Below are positions 21,816-33,100 of a DNA stretch of 64,000 nucleotides, piece by piece. The stretch covers positions 2,990,501 through 3,054,500 of the forward strand of contig NC_084601.1 of the NCBI RefSeq assembly GCF_033807715.1. The letters run 5' to 3'. The DNA comes from Cololabis saira. Lineage: Eukaryota; Chordata; Actinopteri; Beloniformes; Belonidae. A program made the position numbers and the translations under genes. Under the pieces are notes generated by a model. It saw only the letters and a list, made by a program, of their open reading frames with translations, searched no databases and had not been told where the DNA came from. How positions within the stretch are numbered: the first letter of the stretch is position 1; each line of letters opens with the position of its first letter.

Positions 21816-22954
21816 TGGATAATCGCATCTAGAGTCCCAAATATGGGAATTTAAACTGGCTTTTTATAAAAGCTGGTGTCATATAGGGATTGTCCGGTTC
21901 TTTTAATCCAATCTATACTAAAAACAGAGAAAAGATAATGAAATCTTTTTCCAAACCTTTTATTCCTTATAATGATTAGGTAATGAATAGATACACTGTA
22001 ATTAGAATGACATAAAAGTACATAAAATGAGCCTACTTAAACAATACTTTATTGAATCTTTATTAAATTGTTCTATTATGTTCTCATGGGAAAAATATTG
22101 TGCAGGCAGTAGTTAAACACAGTTTTTAAAATGTCTTACACATAAAACAATCAAATTGATTAATTTAACATACATGTATGAGGAAGAAACACATTTAAAA
22201 AGGGTCATTGTAAATGTAGATCTAGTCATTTATTTTATCTGTGAGTGGGAGAAGAACTTTGCTTTCAGTTTCTCTGACTCCTTATGTGACAAAACTGCTG
22301 AAAGCTGCACATTAGTTGGTTTTTGAAGGTCCATCAGAGACTGTTTGGATGCAGTAAAGGCCGACTGAACACAGACAAGATAAGAGCCACAATGAAAATG
22401 ATGAGGATATTTTTAGATCTTGGAGAAATGACACACTTGAATATGAAAAGAGCATTTGCACTACACGTCATGAGAGTTTTAATAGCAATTGATTTTCTTC
22501 CAGCATGGAAAATGACGTCAGAATTGTGGAGCTAATTCCCTCCCCTTCCACTTTTAAAAGCTCACCAACATTGAGCATCAGGTCAGAAGCATCCCATATT
22601 CAATATCACCCGCTGCTAAATTGAGGCATGATGTGAAAAACATCTCCATTGCACAATAAGGCCCTTGATGGATAAACTCATGCAGAGAAGGAAGTGGAAA
22701 ATAGACACCTTTGATGTTGTTCCATTGAAGGAAACATTCAGATCCCTGTGTACTGTACTGCTCCCTGTCAAGATGTGTCATCCTTTTTTAACCAAGTGAT
22801 CTGTCAACAGCGTTAGTTACAAACATGTTGCGTGTAAGAAAGAAAATACTTCTCCCCCTCCTGATGAGGGATTATATTATTTCAGCTTTTTCTTAGTTGT
22901 GTAACTCAGAGTGAGAAAACGGCCCTCCAGTAGAAAGTTGTATCTAAAATGTAT
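21816..22954. other. No gene seen
   Basis: AT-rich intergenic sequence with no recognisable domain or repeat family. Confidence 0.4.
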
Positions 22955-23022
22955 CTGTGGCAGGGTGGAGGAGCTGCAGCCACTCAGGCACTGCAGGCTG
23001 CAGCTCCTCCACCCTGCCACAG
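22955..23022. repeat. Perfect 27-bp inverted repeat (hairpin)
   Basis: The arm 22955-22981 is exactly complementary to 22996-23022 around a 14-base loop. It is GC-rich, starting CTGTGGCAGGGTGG, in otherwise AT-rich DNA. It could be a structured RNA stem, a transposon remnant or a recent snap-back. No function is assigned. Confidence 0.8.
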
Positions 23023-23122
23023 TATCGCACCTTTTTCAAATCATTCATTATTCAATATGGTGCATGAGAGGCGTGTATATTCTTACAATCAATAAAAGTT
23101 ATTTTTACAGCTATTTTTACAG

Positions 23123-23257
23123 CTTGTGCTTTTTATTATTTTACTTCTTTTCTTATTCTTACCCATTTATGTCTTGCCGCTTTTAATGTCAATGTAAAGC
23201 ACTTTGAATTACCTTGTTGAATTGTGCTATATAAATAAATTTGCCTTGCCTTGCCTT
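23123..23257 (+). repeat. LINE 3' tail fragment
   Basis: Contains GTAAAGCACTTTGAATTACC and ends AAATAAATTTGCCTTGCCTT, the tail of the second LINE family (compare 16.53 and 57.59 kb). It serves as the uninterrupted reference for the MITE insertion at 27816. Confidence 0.75.
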
Positions 23258-23815
23258 ATTTATTAAGAAAAATAATCAGATTCTGAAGCTGTTCTGAAAA
23301 TCCATGCATCGTCTCGACCTGAACCAAGGTTGTTTGTGATTTGAGCCAACCAGCACTTATAGAAGTGGAATTATGAAGGGGATGACAAGCAGTACTGGAG
23401 TTGAGGGGGATGAGGGGGGGATGGCATCCCCCTGTAAAACTGCCATCCCCCCTTTCCATCCCTTATGTCATTTCATCAATGAATGTGGTTTTACTGCTAT
23501 TTCAACATTTAGAGTCATCACCAGAAAAACAACACCAGAAAAATAACTTATTTCACAATTTTCACCTGTTTCAAGTACATTTTCACTTGAAATAAGTAGA
23601 AAAATCTGCCAGTGGGACAAGATTTATCTTCTCATTACAAGCAAAAAAATATTGTTCCACTGGCAGATTTTTCTACTTATTTTAAGTGAAAATCTACTTG
23701 AAACAGGTGAAAATTGTTGTTTTTTCTGGTGATGAGTCTTGTTTTAAGTGTAATGAGATTTTTTTTTACTATAAATTAGACATTTTAACTACAAATAAGA
23801 CAAATATTATTGTTA

Positions 23816-25103
23816 CAGTTTTTCTCAGTCGCTTTGGTACATTTCTCAGATCATCCTCGACATTTGCAAAACAGTATGTGCATTACTCAAAACAGTTCGT
23901 ACCAATAGCAAAACACCATGGATTACCTGCAAAAGCCAGTCTCTTGCTCAAAATCCTTAGTTCATCTCTTAAAATTAAATATCTGTGTCAATGAACGTGT
24001 CAGTGCATCAGAATCACAAGTGCTTGTGTCATTGTGTACGGATAAGACAGTCAAATTGCTTAGTCATGTTCCCTGTGAAGTTGTCTTGCAGTCCTATGTG
24101 GAAAAAATATAGTAATGCAAAACACAAAATTGAGTAAGATAAAATGTCACTGTATATAGTATACTTACTGTATATTGTAAAATGAAAGTAGAATACTGTC
24201 ATATTGTATGAAGCATTACAGAAAGTATACAGTATTACAGTACAGTGCCTATTGTTAGATTACATACCTGTTCTGTCGACGAAAAGTCTGAACGATTGAG
24301 GACACAGTTGTTTTCCCAACATTTGGCTGCACCCTTCGACCAGCCTCGGCCATTGTAAGCCCATGATTGAAAACATGGTCTACAAGTGTAGCTCTTATCT
24401 CATCAGGAACGCGCATATGTCCTCTGCCTCTTCTGCCTCTTCCTCTGTTTTGCCTCCCAACTCCTCCGCCACGCAGCCTCACTCCTCTTCCTCTTCTTCT
24501 TCTCTCTGGCTGTTGACCCCGTCCAATTCCTTGTCCTTCCATTGTCAGACATTGTAACATTGTGTTGTGCTCCGGCTATATGTATACTTGCCAGCTGATA
24601 GTTCATGAGATGCACCGTTGAGCTATTTCAGAAAACTGGTTGATCATTGTTTGATCTAATGCTTGACATATTTCCCTTCATTACAGAAAGTCAAGATTCA
24701 CCTGGGAACAATTTACCAATTCAGGCCAGATTTACAAACAAAGTCTAATGGAAATGTATAGAAATATGCTGACATATTATGACAACTTGTTCAACCATTT
24801 TGCATGTAAAGACTTATGCGATGAACTAATGCCTAAATGTTGTGGGGGGTGAGACTATTCAACAGAGACCCATTATAATACATTTTGATCAACATGACAT
24901 AAACAACTGATAATGTAGGAAACAGCAGAAAATTGTACATTATCATTTGCATGGATGACAAATGCATTTGCAACTTGTTCAAAGAAATGAGAAACTGCTT
25001 TTTTGAAGTGCACAAGTGACACAATGATGTGAAGATTGAACAAGTAGTTTTGAGAATTTCAATTCTGATCTGAGAAATGTACCAAAGCGACTGAGAAAAA
25101 CTG
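23816..25103 (-). mobile_element. Tc1/mariner-superfamily element with a single transposase exon
   Basis: 38-bp inverted ends begin CAGTTTTTCTCAGTCGCTTT and are flanked by TA (23814-23815, 25104-25105). 1,288 bp. On the minus strand it encodes the N-terminal DNA-binding exon of a transposase. The catalytic part is not found, so this is an internally deleted nonautonomous copy. Confidence 0.82.
24268..24560 (-). pseudogene. Transposase N-terminal exon (HTH DNA-binding, IS630/Tc1 type)
   Basis: About 97 codons. An Arg/Gly-rich lead is followed by a helix-turn-helix-like segment (LVDHVFNHGLTMAEAGRRVQ … TVSSIVQTFRR) of the type found at the N-terminus of fish Tc1/mariner-like transposases. It ends at a good 5' splice site, ACAG|GTATGT (24267-24262), so the family probably has an intron. 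There is no downstream catalytic exon with a DDE/D triad in the element. It could still express a DNA-binding-only peptide, but nothing shows that it does. It could start at either of two nearby in-frame ATGs. Confidence 0.72.
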
Positions 25104-25196
25104 TAAGAGAAAGAAGGAAGAAAGCAAAGACGTGTAACAGGGAAAAGCTGGAAATAAGACAAATATTCTTGTTAAGATTGTGAGTTTTTGCAGTGA

Positions 25197-26052
<856 letters not shown>

Positions 26053-26153
26053 TATCTGAGTGTGTTATATCATTCCGCCAGAAGATGGCAGTCATGTTAG
26101 TCTCCTCTTCAGTTTAACTCAATATACTGCAGCATTTACATTCCACTTATTCA

Positions 26154-26865
26154 CAGAGGTGTCTTCAGTATTCACATTCATTACTCAGGTAGAAGTATAG
26201 ATACTAGAGTTTAAAAATACTCCTGTAGAAGTTGAAGTATCAACTCAAGTTTTTTACTCAAGTAAAAGTATAAAAGTACTGGTTTCAAAACTACTTAAAG
26301 TATAAAAGTAAAAGTAATGTAAGGGGGAAAAAAGCCATTAAGGACAAAAGCCATTGAAAATGAATGCATCTTAGTATAATGTAAATATATTAAAGAAGCA
26401 TATATGTGTACTATTGAGCATTAACATGTGTTTCAGAGAGCAGCAGATATGATGACTAGTTGCCTATAAGTATTGTAATGGTGCAAAAAGTCAAACTTCA
26501 TGTTCATGTTATCATTTATCCTAACCTTTATTGGAATGTACATCCAAGTTTAGTTGCAGGAATCTGAGGGAACGGATGTAAGAACAAAACTGGACAAGAA
26601 CATCTGAAACAACCACAACCAAATTCACTCTATCCGGATGGAGCAATTTAACTGGATAGTTTTTATTTAAAGGCAGAAATGAAATAGAGTAACGAGGCTG
26701 TTTTTAAAATGGAAGGAGTAAAAAGTACAGATAATTGCGTGAAAATGTAAGGAGTAAAAGTAAAAAGTCGTCTGTAAAATAATTACTCCAGTGAAGTATA
26801 GATAACCAAAATTTCTACTTAAGTAAGGTAACAAAGTATTTGTACTTTGTTACTTGACACCTCTG
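26154..26865. mobile_element. hAT-type MITE (712 bp)
   Basis: Ends CAGAGGTGTC and GACACCTCTG, flanked by CTTATTCA (26146-26153) and CTTATTTA (26866-26873), an 8-bp duplication with one mismatch. The interior has AGTAAAAGTA-rich noncoding sequence common in fish. Confidence 0.85.
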
Positions 26866-27278
26866 CTTATTTACGTTCTCCCGCTGGTCCTCTCTTTGTT
26901 TATTTATGCATATTTTGCATATTTAGTCACTAATTGTTTTTTTGGGGCTTAAAATTCAATCCACTTCTGATTCTGATTAACGCACATCCCAGGTCACCTT
27001 ACTACTTACTTACTTACTCTGGCACTTTAAAAGCAACATGTTGTACATTTTTTCTTTTAATATTATTTGTTATTTTGCATTGCACCAATCACCACAACAA
27101 ATTCCTTGTGTGTGTTAAACGACTTGGCAAAAAACTTCTTTCTGATTCTAATTCTGAAATTAAATACTTATTGCTGTACTGCCCTTACGTTTTTATTTTT
27201 TTTTTTAATGTTTTTATTTTATTAACATACAGTAAAAACAGCGACAAAAGAGGACATCAGTTACTGATATGTATCTAG

Positions 27279-27394
<116 letters not shown>

Positions 27395-27699
27395 AATATA
27401 ATGAAAGTAGATAAAAAGATTAAGGATATTCATTTGAAAATAAATAAATAAACAAATAAATAATTATCATATAGAGTGATGTAATATAGCATGATTTAAT
27501 ATAAATATATTATATATATAGCATATGATAATATAATAATATCCTAATATAAAAGAATAATTTTTATAATATTATAACATATAACAAAATAATATCACCA
27601 TACTTTAATATATAACAATATAATAATACTATAGTTTAACATCCCATGAGATTTCATAACTTAATATAATAATACACTATGAAACAATATATCCTACAG

Positions 27700-28225
27700 T
27701 GATACGTTTTAACAACTTGTGCTTTTTATTATTTTACCTCTTTGCTTATCATTTTATTTCATTGTATTTTGTCTTTACGTTTTCATTGTGTGGGGCTGCT
27801 TTTAATGTTGATGTACAGGACTGTCTCAGAAAATTAGAATATTGTGATAAAGTTCTTTATTTTCTGTAATGCAATTAAAAAAACAAAAATATCATACATT
27901 CTGGATTCATTACAAATCAACTGAAATATTGCAAGCCTTTTATTATTTTAATATTGCTGATTATGGCTTACAGTTTAAGATTAAGATTCCCAGAATATTC
28001 AAATTTTTTGAGATAGGATATTTGAGTTTTCTTAAGCTGTAAGCCACGATCAGCAATATTAAAATAATAAAAGGCTTGCAATATGTCAGTTGATTTGTAA
28101 TGAATCCAGAATGTATGACATTTTTGCATTACAGAAAATAAAGGACTTTATCACAATATTCTAATTTTCTGAGACAGTCCTGTAAAGCACTTTGAACGAC
28201 CTTGTGTTGAATTGTCTCGCCTTGT
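27700..28225 (+). repeat. LINE 3' tail interrupted by a MITE
   Basis: Tail blocks at 27700-27815 and 28183-28225 match the continuous tail at 23123-23257. The family-A MITE sits between ATGTA and AAGCACTTTG. Confidence 0.8.
27816..28182. mobile_element. Foldback MITE, family A, with empty-site proof of TA duplication
   Basis: Full copy. Left flank ATGTA, right flank TAAAGCAC; the uninterrupted LINE tail at 23.19 kb reads ATGTAAAGCAC. One TA is duplicated, supporting Tc1/mariner-type insertion. Confidence 0.92.
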
Positions 28226-28239
28226 ATTTAACAGTTTTC

Positions 28240-28254
28240 CCAGCAGGGGGCAGC
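28240..28254 (+). promoter_or_regulatory. CTCF-like motif upstream of herpud2
   Basis: CCAGCAGGGGGCAGC matches the core vertebrate CTCF consensus very closely. It lies about 1.75 kb upstream of the herpud2 start codon and just upstream of a candidate noncoding first exon. Binding is inferred only. Confidence 0.55.
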
Positions 28255-28299
28255 AGTGAGCAACGACAGTGATGGTGCAAACACACTAACGATACCAAC

Positions 28300-28437
28300 G
28301 AAGAAGAGCGAGGGCTGGCAGGACTTTAACTCCGACCACTGGAGATAAACAAAGGGATTAAACAAGTCCGAGTCGAGCTGGAATGGACGTCGCCGTAGAG
28401 TTGGATTATTTTGATTATCCTAGTTTGTAGTGCAAGG
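28300..28437 (+). other. herpud2: Candidate herpud2 5' noncoding exon and promoter
   Basis: GC-moderate, non-repetitive sequence ending in GTGCAAG|GTGGTATG, a possible donor. It would pair with the acceptor TTTTGCAG at 29855 ahead of the coding exon. There is no TATA box. Limits are uncertain; transcript data would settle it. Confidence 0.3.
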
Positions 28438-28723
28438 TGGTATGTTCCTCTGCTTGACTTTACTAAGGTTTTTCTCATCAAATCTACCGCAGCTAACGTT
28501 AGCCTGGTCAGCTGTTAAAGAGCCATGGATACGTTTTGCGTATTTTTTTATCCTTGATCTAAATCTCACTTTATGTCAAACACGTCTTTAGTGTCTAGCC
28601 TGTCTGTTTGTATGATATCAGTACAACGTAACAGTTTAGATGCAGTTTAACATTAGTTTTATGTCCAAACATGCCGCATACGGAGTTGGGTTGTTGCCCA
28701 CCAATACGTCCCAATGGACTGAT

Positions 28724-28860
28724 TTATGGTTCTGCGTTAAATCGACGCAGATTCTACGGCGTAGGGTACGCGGCGACGCGCACCGTACGGCGCGTCGCCG
28801 CGTTCTCTACGCCGTAAGCTCTACGTTGGCGTAACGCGGAACCATAAATCAGGCTTTAGT
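28724..28860. repeat. GC-rich foldback repeat (GGTTCTGCGTTAAATCGACG type)
   Basis: Inverted arms from TTTATGGTTCTGCGTTAAAT to the complement near 28855, very CpG-rich. Related copies or halves lie at 39885-40012, 43865-43912, 60527-60600 and about 63720-63770. Confidence 0.75.
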
Positions 28861-29239
28861 GATGTGCAGATCAATACTGAAATATCCATAATTCCGATAC
28901 CAGATCTGTAATGCTTTAAAAACGATTCTCAAATGAAAATATCGATACTTTTGTACTTCAGTCATTGGTGGTAATGTATATCGTTGACAGGAATACTGTG
29001 GAAAATAACTAAACTATTCAGATTTGGTCTAAATGACACGCTGCTGGAAGGGACTACTTTTCTTCATTTTCCCAGTACTTATTTTTGTTTTATTCTCTTA
29101 TTTATTTTAATAGTTTTATCATTTTACTTAGGATCTTTTTTTGATGATGGAAACACCTTTTTCAAACACAGTTTTTTCTGTTGTAATAGCTCGGCTATAT
29201 TGTGAACTTTTAATTGATTTACTGCTCTGTATCGGTATA

Positions 29240-29293
29240 CAGGACTGTCTCAGAAAATTAGAATGTTGTGATAAAGTTCTTTATTTTCTGTAA

Positions 29294-29333
<40 letters not shown>

Positions 29334-29599
29334 TCATACATTCTGGATTCATTACAAATCAACTGAAATATTGCAAGCCTTTTATTATTTTAATATTGCT
29401 GATTATGGTTTACAGTTTAAGAAAACTCAAATATCCTATCTCAAAAAATTTGAATATTCTGGGAATCTTAATCTTAAACTGTAAACCATAATCAGGAATA
29501 TTAAAATAATAAAAGGCTTGCAAAATTTCAGTTGATTTGTAATGAATCCAGAATGTATGACATTTCATCACAATATTCACATTTTCTGAGACAGTCCTG
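29240..29599. mobile_element. Foldback MITE, family A
   Basis: Full copy with TA flanks. Contains an A(30)-like run at about 29301-29330. It lies in the presumed 5'-UTR intron of herpud2. Confidence 0.88.
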
Positions 29600-29855
29600 T
29601 ATGTAGGAGCTGACAGAAATTGATTATAAAAGGGTAGGTGTAATAAGCTAAGCTTCCACCTACACCTTTTCGGTCTTGTTTTTATATATTTTGGTCTAAT
29701 GCAATATTGGCATTAACTTCATGTTTATTTTTTGTATTCTTTTCTTTCATTTCTTTTGTATTTGAATTCTTATTTTGAAAATAAATAAGTTGCGTTGTTG
29801 TAACACGTAACCATAAATCAGCCTTAATGTTATTGTGATTATGTCTGTTTTGCAG
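29600..29855 (+). repeat. LINE-like tail fragment before the first coding exon
   Basis: The sequence around 29640-29670 (ACACCTTTTCGG) resembles 970-1020. It runs to the acceptor TTTTGCAG at 29848-29855. Confidence 0.4.
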
Positions 29856-29996
29856 GCAGGTCCAGCTGGGTCAGCAGCAGAGCTCTCTCCCATGGCGCCA
29901 GGAGGACACTAGTGGACTGTTGCACTGGACGCATTACAAAGAAAACGTCCTGCAGATCTTCTTTAGTGCTTAATCCAAGGCATATGTTTGTGATTC

Positions 29997-30143
29997 ATGG
30001 ATCCAGCTGTTGTGGACGGTCCTGTTACTCTTGTGATCAGATCTCCCAACCAGAAGTACGATGATCAGACCATCAACTGTTGCCAAGACTGGACCGTGGA
30101 GAAACTCAAAGCCCACCTGTCCGACGTGTATCCAAGTAAACCC
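29997..30143 (+). CDS. herpud2: herpud2 coding exon 1
   Basis: Starts with the ATG at 29997 (MDPAVVDGPVTLVIRSPNQ), 49 codons, phase 0, donor CCC|GTGAGT. It begins the ubiquitin-like domain. The acceptor for the 5'-UTR part is at about 29855. Confidence 0.95.
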
Positions 30144-33100
30144 GTGAGTATTTCCGACTGAAAGTATTTCTGACTTCATTCATATGTGGGTCAATGACGT
30201 GACGCCTATATTTTCTGAAAAACAGATTTTTTTTCAATTCAAAAAAGGTTTAAATGGATATAAAAAATACCATATATATGAACTACCTGTCCCACATATG
30301 GACTCACTTGAATTTTACAAAAAATACTAGTTATTTGGGATTTTGTTGTTGTTTTAAGCGTCAAAATATCATGTGGTGGGACCGTCCGATCATGACTCTC
30401 GTTTTGAAAACCTTTTTATGAAATCACTCTAAATGTTTTTAAATCAATCTTCTGCCCTATCTGGCATGATTTCTGAAGTGTCTTGTAGTGTGTAAGATTG
30501 TAACACATTTGTATTTATATTTCCATCATAATATACAAACAAAGTTTGACTGACGTCCATTTTATGAAATATCATGTGACGCGACCATTAAAAAAAACAA
30601 CCATTTTTGTATAAAACTGAAAACTTGTAAAAAAAAAAGATGTCAAGATGTTAAGGAAATTAATTTATTTTAATATAAATCATGGTTGCACCACATGACC
30701 TTTTTTTAAGGCTAGTGCCAATTCATCTTGACAAAAATCTGAAATTACTCGATTTAAAACTTTTATATGAATACATATACAATATACAATATATGAATAT
30801 GAGTACACAACATTCTTAATGTTTGAACTACTGCAATAGATATTCTTTTTTTTATTATTTTAAAATTGACCTGTTGAAAATCCTTCGTCATTGACCCATA
30901 TGTTAATAAGAGCTGCCATTTCTTTATTTACTGTACAGTGAGCAAAAACAACCGGAGTCAAATTCCCTGTCTTGTTTGACCTGACTTAGCCAAATAAACC
31001 TGATTCTGATTCTGAACTTTATGATTTTTGCACACATTTTGGGTCACTGATCGCGTTTGAGTTGACTTCTTCTGATAATTTACCTGCTTCAAGCTTATCT
31101 GAGCGCTGGTGTCCGATCACAAGGAGGGGACTGTTACCTTTTGTTGCTATTATCTTTGACTTTACACATGAGCACTACAAATAAAGTGTGACAATACATA
31201 TACGGAGAGTAAAAACATTTCCAGTGTGTCCAGCCCATCACAAAATCCATCTTGTGTTTAGGAGTTGTTAGCCAGCTAAGTTACCAGGTTGTATCACATT
31301 TGAATCTTTTGTTTAAACACATGACATATCACAGCATGGCTGGGGGCTGTAACACACACAACCAAGATTATTATTTTTTAACGAACTTGTTTGATTTCTT
31401 TTCCTGCCGAGCTTCTGTAAGTTACATGAGTTTTCCTTTCAAACATTATGTTATATACCAGTCCTTTAGTTTGAGCTCTGAGGTTCAGGTTTCCACCGAC
31501 GGAATACTGTAAGAGCTTTTGGAGCGTGTACGGTAGATTTGACATCAGAACATGTTTTGAAATTCCAGTGATGTTGTGCTTCTAATCTGGCTTTGTTTTC
31601 TTTCTCGTTTGCTGGGAACTTGCTCTGATGCAGTGACGATAAACACACAGGGACAAATGACTCGCTTGTAAAGCTGTACGTTGTTTTTCACTTACAGGAC
31701 TGTCTCAGAAAATTTGAATATTGTGATAAAGTTCTTTATTTTCTGTAATGCAATTACGTAGGCAGGATCAGAATTTAAAAGAGGATATGTAAAGCCTTGA
31801 ATGGTAGTAGATTGAATGTAGGTTTAATTAGGACACTTTCTGACCTGGTTGTACCCGTTACTAAGTCTATTGTAAGACCCACTTATCCAGATTGAGGTTA
31901 CTATGATCTCATCCTCATTACTTACTTACTTAATTACACAAGCTGTCTGCCTTTTGATGCTGCACTCATCTACATTTCAAAATTTACTGGATTTTCAAGC
32001 TGATTTTTTTTATTTTTAAATAACATTATTTTTTACTTTTAGAAGGTTAAATCAATCAATATTAAGTAAGCTTTCTTTTTCTTTTGCCATTATTCTTAAT
32101 GTATGTATTATTTTTTGCACAAATCCTTTGACCTAATTTTCCATATTTGTTGTATTTTTAGAGCTCCAAAGACCAGAGGCTGGTATATTCTGGAAAATTG
32201 CTTTTGGATCACTTTACCTTGAAAGATGTGCTTAGGAAGGTAAGCTCTTTGTTTTACTTTAGATCTGCACTTAAAAGCACCTTTGCTTTCTGATGTTGCC
32301 TTGATAGTGTACAATGTTTAAAGGGGACCTATTCTGGCATCTAATACCTATTTTAAACAGGCCTTGAATGTCTTAAAAACAAGCTTTTGATTGTTTTTGC
32401 TAAATAAATTAGAAATTCAGCCTCTGAGCCATGTCTTTATCTTCCCATTCTCTAACCTCATTATCTATGCGGGATTCTGAGTGGGCGGGGCTATGATAAT
32501 GAGGCTCTGTGCTGATTGGCTGCCTGAATGACGCAATACACCGCTACGAAAAAATGGAGGAAGCTCCGGCCGGTGGAGTTAGTTGTGGGCGCGGTTTCAC
32601 ACATCGGAGGCCAAACTATGTAAATCGCATTTTCGTTACGTAACGAAAGGGAGCAGAATCTTATTGGCTCGTAGATCCACATGACACTGGACGGCTCATC
32701 CGGGCGGCTGTACAGACACTGCAGAATTTGGTTGCTTTCCTCCTTCTCTGAGTTGCTGAGGGGAGACCACTTTATAAATGTTAAAGCAAGAGAAAACATG
32801 TTTTTCAGAATAGGTCCCCTTTAATCTCGACATTTCGACTTCTTTTTTTGAAATTTTGACTTTTTTCTCGACATTTCCACTTTTTTCTTGACATTTCAAC
32901 CTTTCTTTTCGAAATTGTACTTCAACATTAATTTCGACATTTCGACTTTTTTTCCTCGAAATTTTGACTTTTTTCTCGACATTTTGACTTTTTTCTCGAC
33001 ATTTTGACTTTTTTTTTTACATTTCCACTTTTTTCTCGACATTTTGACTTTTTCTCGACATTTCGACTTTTTTCTCGACATTTCAACTTTTTTCTCGACA

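Larger units (their letters stand above)
23512..25196. mobile_element. Family-B foldback MITE interrupted by a Tc1-type element
   Basis: The left part (23512-23815) shows the inverted core with TGGGACAAGATTT. The right part (25147-25196) ends GAGTTTTTGCAGTG. Between them lies 23816-25103. The outer left end is degraded. Confidence 0.65.

Noticed and set aside
24363..24557. Ser-rich plus-strand frame opposite the transposase exon
   Set aside because: It is the antisense shadow of the Arg/Gly-rich HTH exon.
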